NCBI RefSeq assembly: GCF_051200875.1
Contig: NZ_CP195191.1
Location: 310,001-374,000, forward strand
Direction: 5' to 3'
DNA: 64,000 nucleotides
Source of the DNA: Pseudotabrizicola sp051200875
GTDB taxonomy: Bacteria > Pseudomonadota > Alphaproteobacteria > Rhodobacterales > Rhodobacteraceae
The notes under the pieces are model-generated. The model worked only from the letters and a program-made list of their open reading frames with translations. It did no database searches and was not told where the DNA came from. Position numbers and translations under genes: made by a program. Below, one piece after another: positions 1 through 7,590 of this stretch. How positions within the stretch are numbered: the first letter of the stretch is position 1; every line of letters begins with the position of its first letter.

Positions 1-865
1 CATTGGTGAAATCGCAGGACACCAAAGGGCGACTTTCATAACCAAGGATACCCTTTAGCGAACCCTCGGCAGCAGATTTAAACAAAGCATTGACCTCATC
101 CGCAGTGGTCCCACGTTCAACCTCGAAGACGCAATCTGTAAGAGAGGCATTCAACAGCGGCACGCGGACAGCATGGCCGTTCAAGCGCCCCTTGAGTTCA
201 GGGTAGATCAGTGTGATCGCCGTCGCCGATCCAGTTGTCGTCGGGATAAGGTTCATCAGCGCCGAACGGGCGCGACGCATATCCTTGGCGGGGCGGTCGA
301 CGATGGTTTGGGTATTGGTCACATCATGGATCGTGGTGATCGAGCCGTGCTTGATGCCAAGGTTTTCATGAATGACCTTCACGACCGGGGCAAGGCAATT
401 GGTGGTGCAAGAGGCCGCCGTGATCAGGCTCTGTGACCCATCAAAAAGATGGTGGTTCACACCATAAACAAGGTTCAGTGCCCCCCCATCTTTAACGGGG
501 GCGCTTACGACGACCTTCTTTACGCCGGCTTCGTAATAGGGCGCAATCTTGGCCGCAGTCTTGAAGACACCCGTGCAATCAACGACGAGATCCACGCCCA
601 AATCGGCGAGTGGCAGTGAGGAAAGTGCCTTTTCGTGCGTGAGCGATACGGACTTTCCATTCAAAACCAGAGCGTTTCCGCCTGCACTTACGGGCGTATG
701 CCAGCGTCCGTGTACGCTGTCGAACTCCATCAAGAGTGCGTGCTGTTCTGCGTCTCCTTCTGGATCGTTCAGCAGAACAATTTCACCACCTGAGCCCTGG
801 TCGATCAGGTTGCGCAGGGCAAGTTTTCCAATGCGGCCGAGGCCGTTTAGTGCGATGCGGGGCAT
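1..865 (-). CDS. gap: Glyceraldehyde-3-phosphate dehydrogenase, probably the arsenic-operon type (partial)
   Basis: This gene is cut by the left edge: about 288 codons from the ATG at 865 are visible, of a family norm near 335. The N-terminal nucleotide-binding motif reads NGLGRIGK and the catalytic cysteine lies in SCTTNCLAP, so it is a true GAPDH. It begins 4 bases after the stop of an ArsR-arsenate reductase fusion, so the two are almost certainly one operon. Known for the family: GAPDH copies inside ars operons make 1-arseno-3-phosphoglycerate, which the exporter ArsJ expels. That role is inferred here from position only. arsJ would lie to the left of base 1 and is not seen; without it, the gene could be an ordinary glycolytic or Calvin-cycle gap. 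Confidence 0.9.
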   Translation of the reverse strand, partial: MPRIALNGLGRIGKLALRNLIDQGSGGEIVLLNDPEGDAEQHALLMEFDSVHGRWHTPVSAGGNALVLNGKSVSLTHEKALSSLPLADLGVDLVVDCTGVFKTAAKIAPYYEAGVKKVVVSAPVKDGGALNLVYGVNHHLFDGSQSLITAASCTTNCLAPVVKVIHENLGIKHGSITTIHDVTNTQTIVDRPAKDMRRARSALMNLIPTTTGSATAITLIYPELKGRLNGHAVRVPLLNASLTDCVFEVERGTTADEVNALFKSAAEGSLKGILGYESRPLVSCDFTN

Positions 866-869
866 GTGG

Positions 870-1730
870 TCAGGCTCTGTCTTGTGAAAGGTGTTGTGAC
901 GACAGGCCGATGGCATCGACATGTCTTTGCTGTGATAGTCGCGTCAGCCGATCCAGAGGCAATTGGGTAAAGGCTTCGACACGTTTTCGCATCTGGGCAT
1001 AGGCTTCGGCAAATTTGGCCGCCCTTTCTGCTGCGGAAGCTCCGCTGTCTGTTGGGTCCGGAATCCCCCAATGCCCGGTGATCGGGCGACCCGGCCAAGG
1101 CGGACAATCTTCTCCGGCAGCGCGATCGCAGACAGTAAAGATAAAATCCATTTCTGGTGCATCGGTGCTTTGGAACTCGGACAACGATTTGGAGCGGAGC
1201 GTTGTCGTCTCGTGCCCACTGCGGGCCAGCACTTCCAGCGCCAATGGATTTGGTGCTGATCTGGGGTGCGTTCCGGCCGAATAGGCGCGAAAACGGCCCT
1301 TGCCCAGATCATTCAAAAGAGCTTCGGCGAGAATGGAACGCGCACTGTTAGACGTGCAGAGGAACAAGACGTTTAGGGGCCTGTGATCTATACGGGGGGA
1401 AGGCTGTTCTACAGACAGTTCCGCAAACTCTCCAACGAGGTCGGGCCTCATGCGGCCAATATCGCGTGCAAGATATCTGATCAGCGCTTCCGTGGCTCGC
1501 AGCTCAACTGCATAAAAGAGTGACCGTCCCTGCCTTTCGCCACGGATCAGACCCGCCACCGACAATTCGGAAAGATGATGTGACAAGGTATTGGGTCGAA
1601 GCTTTAGCGCCGTTGCGATTTCGGTGGGTCTAACACCTTGCGGCGCAAAGCGCATCAAAAGCCGGAAAACGGCCAATCGTCCCGGATGACCGAGCGTTGA
1701 GAAAGCGAGAATGGCGTCATTTATTTCCAT
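870..1730 (-). CDS. ArsR-type regulator fused to thioredoxin-type arsenate reductase
   Basis: A 286-residue two-domain protein. Residues about 1-100 form an ArsR/SmtB winged helix (recognition region NTLSHHLSELSVAGLI). Residues about 118-270 form a low-molecular-weight-phosphatase-like arsenate reductase with the CX5R loop CTSNSARS (C125) and a later redox pair in CDRAAGEDCP. It would repress its own operon and reduce arsenate to arsenite. It is the first gene of an operon whose next member is GAPDH, 4 bases on. The regulator domain contains no cysteine at all before C125, so the classical ArsR metalloid site (ELCVCDL type) is missing. Either sensing uses another site or the reductase half takes part. 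The ATG at 1730 lies at the edge of a perfect inverted repeat. Confidence 0.9.
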   Translation of the reverse strand: MEINDAILAFSTLGHPGRLAVFRLLMRFAPQGVRPTEIATALKLRPNTLSHHLSELSVAGLIRGERQGRSLFYAVELRATEALIRYLARDIGRMRPDLVGEFAELSVEQPSPRIDHRPLNVLFLCTSNSARSILAEALLNDLGKGRFRAYSAGTHPRSAPNPLALEVLARSGHETTTLRSKSLSEFQSTDAPEMDFIFTVCDRAAGEDCPPWPGRPITGHWGIPDPTDSGASAAERAAKFAEAYAQMRKRVEAFTQLPLDRLTRLSQQRHVDAIGLSSQHLSQDRA

Positions 1731-1755
1731 AATTCACGAATATTGGAAATAAATG
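1718..1755. promoter_or_regulatory. Perfect 12-bp inverted repeat at the ars start codon, likely ArsR operator
   Basis: CATTTATTTCCA (1718-1729) and TGGAAATAAATG (1744-1755) are exact reverse complements separated by 14 bases. The left arm covers the first codons of the arsR-arsC fusion and the right arm lies just upstream of it. AT-rich dyads of this kind over the promoter or start are typical of ArsR-family operators, so autorepression is the natural reading. That function is inferred. The repeat also makes a plus-strand ORF starting at 1743 begin with the same residues (MEIN), which is an artefact of the symmetry. Confidence 0.6.
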
Positions 1756-1835
1756 GGGGATCAAGTGAAATTTTTGTAACGACACCAGACCAGAGTTTCC
1801 TCTGGCCAAGTAAAAATTTGCTTCTACTTTCGACG

Positions 1836-2633
1836 TCAGGAATTCGGACGAATGCGTGGGCCGGTTCCCTTGGCAAAAGCATCCAGCCGTTCGCGCGCCG
1901 CTGCCTGAGTATTCACAACGCCAGCCACACATGCTTCGGCATAGGCCGCATCAAGGGCAGACATGTTGTTCATATGGCTGATCGCAGAGCAGATGGCGAA
2001 ATTCGTCAGCGGCAAATTCTGCGCCGCGCGCTGGGCAAGCGAAAGCGCCACGTCAAAGCTTGACCCTTCTACAAGGTACTGGGCAAGTCCGACGTCAATC
2101 GCTTCTTGTCCCTTATAGACCCGCCCAGTGAGCATCATGTCGATCATCCGTGCCTTGCCGACCAGATCGGAAACACGGATCGTTGCTCCACCGCCGGTAA
2201 ATAGCCCACGTTGACCTTCCGGCAGGGCAAAGTAGGTGGATTGGTCGGCCACACGAATATGGGCTGAAGAAGCCAGTTCCAAGCCCCCGCCGACGACGGC
2301 CCCTTTCAGCGCAGCGATGACCGGAACGCCACCATATTCCATCTTGTTGAACGCCTCATGCCAACGAAGACAAAGCTGCCAGAATTCGGCGGGTGTGCGG
2401 TCTTCTTTGTGGTGCTCGACAAGGTCTAATCCAGCACAGAAGTGATCGCCCTCTGCGGCCAAAACAACAGACCTTACACCGGTCTGGGGCAGGGTGGTGA
2501 AGAGTGCCACCAGTTCCTCGATTGTATCGGCATTTAGTGCATTCCGCTTGGCCGCCCGGTTCAACGTCGCGACAAGGACACCATCGTCATGCAGGTCGAG
2601 TTTGATGTTCGACAATTCGGGCAGGGCTTTCAT
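1836..2633 (-). CDS. dmdD: Enoyl-CoA hydratase/isomerase family, DmdD-like (methylthioacryloyl-CoA hydratase candidate)
   Basis: A 265-residue crotonase-fold enzyme. It has the oxyanion-hole segment FCAGLDL (about 65-71) and two acidic catalytic residues, E119 in VGGGLELA and E139 in ALPEGQ. Their spacing of 20 matches the two catalytic glutamates of Ruegeria DmdD as I remember them (E121 and E141). A two-glutamate site fits a hydratase. It is the last gene of an operon with DmdB-like (2706-4298) and DmdA-like (4403-5506) genes. The proposed job is hydration of methylthioacryloyl-CoA, releasing methanethiol and acetaldehyde. A general enoyl-CoA hydratase for another acid is the main alternative. 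The start at 2633 has an AAGGA ribosome site 8-9 bases upstream. Confidence 0.65.
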   Translation of the reverse strand: MKALPELSNIKLDLHDDGVLVATLNRAAKRNALNADTIEELVALFTTLPQTGVRSVVLAAEGDHFCAGLDLVEHHKEDRTPAEFWQLCLRWHEAFNKMEYGGVPVIAALKGAVVGGGLELASSAHIRVADQSTYFALPEGQRGLFTGGGATIRVSDLVGKARMIDMMLTGRVYKGQEAIDVGLAQYLVEGSSFDVALSLAQRAAQNLPLTNFAICSAISHMNNMSALDAAYAEACVAGVVNTQAAARERLDAFAKGTGPRIRPNS

Positions 2634-2705
2634 GGCTTTGGTCCTTGTGCGTCTTGAGTTTTGTCTTGTCGTATGAGGTCAGTGGGTATTGCAGGCTCTG
2701 ATGGG

Positions 2706-4298
2706 CTAGCCAAGGGTCTTGGCAAGGTTGCGGAGGATGAATTTCTGAATTTTGCCTGTCGCAGTCTTCGGCAATTCCTGCACCAGCACCCATTTCGGAG
2801 TTTTGAAGCCCGCCAGTTTCGATCGGCAGAACGCGATAATTTCCTCCTCTGTCGCGGTTTGTCCGTGCCGCAGTTCAACAAACGCACAGGGAGCCTCACC
2901 CCAGAGAGGATGTGCCCGGGCGACGACAGCGGCGGCAGAAATTGCAGGGTGGCGGTATAGAACGGCTTCGACCTCGACGCTCGACACATTCTCTCCGCCC
3001 GAAATGATCACATCCTTCAGCCGGTCGCGGATCTGGATATAACCGTCGGGATGCATCACTGCGGCATCGCCTGACCAGAACCAGCCATCCTTAAAGGCCT
3101 CGGCAGTTGCGGGAAGGTCTTTGTAGTAGCCTTTCATGACTGTGTTGGCGCGGATCGCGATTTCTCCTTGGGTCACTCCATCGGCTGGCACATCTGCACC
3201 AGTTTCGCGGTCTACCACGCGGATTCCCTCGACCATCGGGAATGTCACACCTTGTAGGGCCTGTTTTTCGGCCTGCTCTGATTGCGGAAGCTCTGCCCAA
3301 TCATCTTGCCAAAGGCATTGCGAAATATGGCCGTAGGTTTCGGTCAGCCCGTAGACCTGCATCACTTCCAACCCAAGCCGCGTTGCCTTTTCCAGCACCG
3401 AAGGCGGAGGCGGTGCACCCGCGGTCAACGCTCTGACCTGTGGCTCAAAAGGTGCAGCATCCGGGCTGTCGCAAAGCATTTGTAGAATGATAGGTGCCGC
3501 GCCGAAATGGGTAACGCCATTGGCGCGAATGGTGGCCATCAACCCTTTTGGCGACGGGTCGGTCGGAAAAATCAGATGCGCGCCGACAATTGCCATTGCC
3601 CAAGGATGGTTCCAACCGTTGCAGTGGAACATTGGAACAACTGACATGTAGACCGGGTTCGCTGGCAACGACCAACCGGCGATCGTTCCCATAGACATCA
3701 AATAGGCGCCACGATGGTGATAGACGACACCCTTGGGGCGGCCTGACGTGCCCGAGGTATAATTCAGGGCCAGCGCTTGCCATTCGTCCCTTGGCAAGAT
3801 CCAGTTCATCGGCTCGCTCTCAGCGAGGTCTTCGTAATTCGTTTGGCCACCCCCCCCCGCGCCGATGTCGATGACCGGGATTTCCGTACCGTTCTGCGCA
3901 AAGGCATCGCGCAGAAGTGGGGCAAGAGACGTATCAGCGATGACGAGTTTGCAGTCCGAGTGAGAGAGGATATAGGCGACGGTTTCTGTTTCCAGCCGTG
4001 TATTGATTGTATTCAGAACGGCCCCGGCCAGCGGCACGGCGAAGTGCAGCTCAAACAGTTCAGGTCGGTTGGGGGACAGCACTGAAATGGTGTCGCCCAA
4101 GCCAACGCCCCTTGCCGCCAATCCTGCAGCCACGCTGCGCACTCTCTGCCCGACCTCGGCCCATGTATGGCTAGTTTCGCCATAAGTCGTTGCCGGGCGC
4201 GTAGAATAGACCTGTTCAGCCCGCTTTAGGAATGACAGGGGCGACAGCGCGACATGGTTCGCTGCCGTTACGGGCAGGGCATCAAAATGGGCGTGCAT
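2706..4298 (-). CDS. dmdB: Acyl-CoA synthetase, DmdB-like (3-methylmercaptopropionate-CoA ligase candidate)
   Basis: A 530-residue AMP-forming acyl-CoA ligase of normal length. Motifs in order: the AMP-binding loop YTSGTSGRPKGV, the A5 motif VYGLTET, the A7 region WFWSGDAAV, and the C-terminal lysine in PKTATGKIQK. It would activate 3-methylmercaptopropionate, the product of DMSP demethylation, with ATP and CoA in the cytoplasm. The assignment to that substrate rests on operon position between the DmdA-like and DmdD-like genes. The family is broad and a medium-chain or aryl acid ligase cannot be excluded. A strong GGGAGG ribosome site precedes the ATG at 4298. Confidence 0.7.
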   Translation of the reverse strand: MHAHFDALPVTAANHVALSPLSFLKRAEQVYSTRPATTYGETSHTWAEVGQRVRSVAAGLAARGVGLGDTISVLSPNRPELFELHFAVPLAGAVLNTINTRLETETVAYILSHSDCKLVIADTSLAPLLRDAFAQNGTEIPVIDIGAGGGGQTNYEDLAESEPMNWILPRDEWQALALNYTSGTSGRPKGVVYHHRGAYLMSMGTIAGWSLPANPVYMSVVPMFHCNGWNHPWAMAIVGAHLIFPTDPSPKGLMATIRANGVTHFGAAPIILQMLCDSPDAAPFEPQVRALTAGAPPPPSVLEKATRLGLEVMQVYGLTETYGHISQCLWQDDWAELPQSEQAEKQALQGVTFPMVEGIRVVDRETGADVPADGVTQGEIAIRANTVMKGYYKDLPATAEAFKDGWFWSGDAAVMHPDGYIQIRDRLKDVIISGGENVSSVEVEAVLYRHPAISAAAVVARAHPLWGEAPCAFVELRHGQTATEEEIIAFCRSKLAGFKTPKWVLVQELPKTATGKIQKFILRNLAKTLG

Positions 4299-4402
4299 GG
4301 ATCAAATTCCTCCCTCGATCCGTCACAAGAAGCTCTGCCGGGGCTCCTACTTTTCAGCAGCTTGCCCCGCCAGGGGCCGCATTCCAAGACCTGTCCAGCA
4401 GA

Positions 4403-5506
4403 TCAAAGGAAGGGCAACTCTACCAATCTGGCCGAGACCGGCCCCTTGGCGCGACTGACAGTGACTTCAGTTCCCGCAGCGATGTCGGACTGGACCAAGC
4501 CAAAACCGATATTCGCCTTCATTCGGTAGGACCAAACGCAGTTGGTCAGCATGCCGACCGATTTGCCGTTCACCTGAATTTCTTCGCGCTGCATCCCCAG
4601 CGGGGCAGGTGTGTCACCTTCAAGAATGACCCCAAGCTGGTGTCGTTTTACACCTTCGGCCTTGATGCAACGCAGGGCCTTGATACCCACCACGTCATCC
4701 GGAACATATAGGTCGACATATTTTTCAAGGCGTACTTCAAACGGGTTCGTCATGTCGTCCGTATCGCCGCCAACCGAAACAAGGCCGCTTTCGACACGTT
4801 CAGGCGTTGCCGGTGCGCCCGGACCGATGTCCCAGGGTTTGCCCGCTTCTTTGAAGATGTTCCAAAGCTGGGTGCCTTTGGTGCCATCACGCAAGTAGAT
4901 TTCAAATCCGCCCTGCTTTGACCAACCAGAGCGTTGAACAGCTACCGGTATGCCTTCGATTTCGGTTTCCCTGAACCAGAAGTATTTCAGGCTGCGCACC
5001 CAGTCGCCCAACACGTGGGCTACTACGTCTTCAGCCTTTGGGCCTTGCAGCGCCATAGGCGAAACGTCAGGTTCGGAAATTTCGACGTTCAACCCACGTT
5101 CAGCGGCGATGGCCCCTGCCCAAAGTTCCACATCGCTGTCGGCAATCGAGAACCAGTAAAGGTCATCTGCCAATTTGAGAAGGATCGGGTCGTTGATGAT
5201 CGTGCCGCGGTGATTGCACAGTGCCACATACTTGCCCTGACCAACCGCGCATTTTGTCAGATCACGCGGCGACAAAATTTGCGCCAGCTTCCCCGCATCG
5301 GGGCCTTTCAGTTGAATCTGCCGTTCAACCCCCACATCCCATTGCGAAACACCGTTGATCAGTCGCCAGTATTCGCCCTCAGGGTCTCCATAGGATGTTG
5401 GCATGACCATACGGTTGTAGACATTGGCCATTTTCAGGCCATCGGCGACCGCAGCCTGAAAAAACGGCGAGGGGCGAATGCGGGTATTGGGCTGGAAGGA
5501 AAACAC
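4403..5506 (-). CDS. dmdA: DMSP demethylase-like aminomethyltransferase (GcvT family)
   Basis: A 367-residue protein of the glycine-cleavage T / DMSP demethylase family, the length expected for DmdA. Features remembered from DmdA and present here are the N-terminal YNRMVMP segment (YNHMLLP in the enzymes I recall), SPRDLTK, MALQGPKAEDV and RSGWSKQGGFEIY. It would move a methyl group from DMSP to tetrahydrofolate, giving 3-methylmercaptopropionate. Translation starts at GTG 5506, chosen for the perfect GGAGG 8-9 bases upstream. It heads the operon with dmdB- and dmdD-like genes and is divergent from a LysR gene. The YNRMVMP difference suggests a diverged clade, so the substrate may not be DMSP itself. 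Confidence 0.65.
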   Translation of the reverse strand: MFSFQPNTRIRPSPFFQAAVADGLKMANVYNRMVMPTSYGDPEGEYWRLINGVSQWDVGVERQIQLKGPDAGKLAQILSPRDLTKCAVGQGKYVALCNHRGTIINDPILLKLADDLYWFSIADSDVELWAGAIAAERGLNVEISEPDVSPMALQGPKAEDVVAHVLGDWVRSLKYFWFRETEIEGIPVAVQRSGWSKQGGFEIYLRDGTKGTQLWNIFKEAGKPWDIGPGAPATPERVESGLVSVGGDTDDMTNPFEVRLEKYVDLYVPDDVVGIKALRCIKAEGVKRHQLGVILEGDTPAPLGMQREEIQVNGKSVGMLTNCVWSYRMKANIGFGLVQSDIAAGTEVTVSRAKGPVSARLVELPFL

Positions 5507-5575
5507 CGGGCAAAACCTCCTGATCGGATGGCTCGAAATGATGCTACTGGCGCGGTTTGGTCAAACGACGTATTC

Positions 5576-5608
5576 AGGGGCTAAGCCCCTACGAAAAGTT
5601 ATGCATAA
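5576..5608. promoter_or_regulatory. Two palindromes in the dmdA/LysR divergent promoter
   Basis: Within the 114 bases between the dmdA-like start and the LysR start are two dyads. One is AGGGGCTAAGCCCCT (5576-5590), with 7-base arms around one central base. The other is TTATGCATAA (5599-5608), a perfect 10-mer ending 12 bases before the LysR ATG. LysR-type regulators usually bind such dyads between themselves and a divergent target, so these are candidate operators for both transcription units. Binding is inferred. Confidence 0.45.
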
Positions 5609-5620
5609 GTTGGGATAGCC

Positions 5621-6493
5621 ATGGTCGCTAATGAACTGCCCCCGCTAACTTGGTTGCGCGCCTTTGAAGCCGCAGCGCGAACGATGAGTTTTACTCAGGC
5701 GGCCGCAGAACTTCATGTGACACAGGCCGCAATTTCCAAACATGTTCGATCTCTCGAACTGCACTTACAGCAGGCATTGTTTGTGCGTCGTCCACGCTCG
5801 TTGGAATTGACAAAATCAGGCGCGGCCTATCTGCCGAAAGTTCAAGATGCTCTTGATCGTCTGGCGATTGGCACACGCGAAGTCTTTGGCCGCCGCAAGA
5901 ACCGGGCGCTCACCCTGCGCTGCGCGGTTTCCTTTGCTGTAAACTGGCTATCGCCACGGTTGACCGCCTTTCTGGAGGCAAATCCGCAGGTGTCGCTGCG
6001 TGTTATTTCCAGTGTCTGGAATGACAGTTTCGACAAAGATCTGTTCGATCTGGATATTCAGTATGGCACAGGCGATTGGCCCGGATTTGTCAGCCACAGA
6101 CTTACCTGGGAGACAATCACGCCGCTTTGTGCCCCAAACTTGGCAATCGGGAAACCTGACGATCTGGCGCACCACAGACTGCTGCATGTCTTGGGCTATC
6201 AGCAGGGCTGGGGCATCTGGCTAAATGCGGCGGGTGCGAAGGGCGTTGATCCGGGGCAGGGGGTTCAGCTTGACACCTCTCTCACCGCTTTAGCGATGGC
6301 TGCGGCGGGGGCGGGAGTCGCTTTGGGGCGGTCGTCGCTGGCCAGCCATGACCTCGAGTCTGGGCGGCTCATTGCGCCATTTGATCTAGCCGTGCCAATT
6401 GACGAAGCGTTTTACTTGTTGGAGCCGAAAACCAGCAACGCGCATCCCGATGCAGCGTTGCTGGTAAAATGGTTGCGAACCGAAGTGGCCTAG
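5621..6493 (+). CDS. LysR-family regulator, GcvA-like, divergent from the dmd-like operon
   Basis: A 290-residue LysR regulator of normal length. Residues about 8-65 carry the winged helix-turn-helix (SFTQAAAELHVTQAAISKHVRSLE) and about 92-290 the substrate-binding-like effector domain. The sequence is most like the GcvA subgroup (TWLRAFEAAARTMSFTQAA start). It is transcribed away from the dmdA-like gene across a 114-base promoter region with two palindromes, so it probably controls that operon and itself. The effector is unknown; a DMSP breakdown product such as acrylate or methylmercaptopropionate is a guess. Its stop is 3 bases from the convergent msrA stop. Confidence 0.9.
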   Translation: MVANELPPLTWLRAFEAAARTMSFTQAAAELHVTQAAISKHVRSLELHLQQALFVRRPRSLELTKSGAAYLPKVQDALDRLAIGTREVFGRRKNRALTLRCAVSFAVNWLSPRLTAFLEANPQVSLRVISSVWNDSFDKDLFDLDIQYGTGDWPGFVSHRLTWETITPLCAPNLAIGKPDDLAHHRLLHVLGYQQGWGIWLNAAGAKGVDPGQGVQLDTSLTALAMAAAGAGVALGRSSLASHDLESGRLIAPFDLAVPIDEAFYLLEPKTSNAHPDAALLVKWLRTEVA

Positions 6494-6496
6494 GTG

Positions 6497-7000
6497 TTAT
6501 TCAGCCGCCTCACGCTTGGGCAAAACCCAATTCGGGCGGGGGAAGTGGCAGGTATATCCGTTGGGAATACGCTCAAGATAGTCCTGATGCTCTGGCTCGG
6601 CTTCCCAGAAATCACCCACAGGTTCCAGCTCCGTAACGACGCGCCCCGGCCAAAGCCCAGAGGCGTTGACATCTGCAATGGTTTCCTCGGCGATCTTCTT
6701 TTGATCCTCGGTCACATAATAAATGGCCGATCGATAGGAAATGCCGCGGTCATTTCCTTGCCGGTTCGGCGTGGTCGGGTCGTGGATCTGAAAGAAGAAT
6801 TCCAGAAGGCGACGATAGCTGGTTTTTTCAGGATCGAACCAAATCTCGATTCCTTCGGCATGAGTGCCGTGATTGCGATAGGTGGCGTTGGCCACATCGC
6901 CACCGGTATAGCCAACACGGGTCGTTTGGACACCGGGCAGGCGGCGGATCAGATCCTGCATGCCCCAGAAACACCCACCAGCCAATACTGCGCGTTCCAT
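6497..7000 (-). CDS. msrA: Peptide-methionine (S)-S-oxide reductase MsrA
   Basis: A 167-residue protein with the MsrA catalytic motif GGCFWG near its N-terminus and the GYTGG and YRNHGTHAEGIEIWFDP segments of the family. It repairs methionine-S-sulfoxide using thioredoxin. Two starts are possible. The ATG at 7006 overlaps the msrB stop as ATGA, but the AGAAGGG ribosome site sits only 2 bases before it. The ATG at 7000 has that site at 8 bases and is preferred. It follows msrB directly, so both stereoisomers of methionine sulfoxide are handled by one operon. Confidence 0.95.
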   Translation of the reverse strand: MERAVLAGGCFWGMQDLIRRLPGVQTTRVGYTGGDVANATYRNHGTHAEGIEIWFDPEKTSYRRLLEFFFQIHDPTTPNRQGNDRGISYRSAIYYVTEDQKKIAEETIADVNASGLWPGRVVTELEPVGDFWEAEPEHQDYLERIPNGYTCHFPRPNWVLPKREAAE

Positions 7001-7002
7001 CG

Positions 7003-7446
7003 TCATTTCCCTTCTACTTGAGACAGATAGGCGCCGTAACCTTCTGCTTCCATTTGATCTTTTGGCACAAAGCGAAGGCTTGCAGAATTGATGCAATAAC
7101 GCATCCCGCCCATGCTGCGTGGACCGTCCGGGAAAACATGGCCCAGATGACTGTCGCCATGTTTCGACCGCACCTCTACCCGGCGCATTCCATGGGTCAG
7201 GTCGGTATGTTCCGTGACCATCGCTGGATCAATCGGTTTGGAAAAGGCGGGCCAGCCGCAGCCAGAATTGAACTTATCGGACGAAGCAAAGAGCGGTTCA
7301 CCGGAAACGATATCGACGTAAATGCCGGGTTCGAAGTGATGGTCATATTCACCGGTAAAGGGCCGCTCAGTGCCGTTCTTTTGTGTGACGCGAAACTGTT
7401 CGGGCGTGAGGCGTGCCAGAGCGTCTTCGGTCTTTGCATAGGTCAT
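7003..7446 (-). CDS. msrB: Peptide-methionine (R)-S-oxide reductase MsrB
   Basis: A 147-residue MsrB. The resolving-cysteine region SGCGWPAFS, the HGDSHLGHVFPDGP segment and the catalytic cysteine in MRYCIN are all present. The two CxxC zinc-binding pairs found in many MsrB proteins are absent, so this is the zinc-free form. The start at ATG 7446 follows an AAAGGGAG ribosome site; longer in-frame extensions upstream do not resemble the family. It is the first gene of the msrB-msrA pair. Confidence 0.95.
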   Translation of the reverse strand: MTYAKTEDALARLTPEQFRVTQKNGTERPFTGEYDHHFEPGIYVDIVSGEPLFASSDKFNSGCGWPAFSKPIDPAMVTEHTDLTHGMRRVEVRSKHGDSHLGHVFPDGPRSMGGMRYCINSASLRFVPKDQMEAEGYGAYLSQVEGK

Positions 7447-7590
7447 GCGGAGTCTCCCTTTGCTGCGTATGACGATATAGGAGCGGACCAGCCCCAAGGC
7501 AAAGCAAGTGTAACAGTCTTCCCCTTGCCGTGAGGCGCGTGCAATAGCTGTAACATTCCTGAAAATGACGCTTTTAAGTCAAAGTGCCGT

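Noticed and set aside
1743..2063. Plus-strand frame starting with MEIN, like the ArsR fusion
   Set aside because: The shared start comes from the inverted repeat at 1718-1755; the rest is antisense to the enoyl-CoA hydratase gene.
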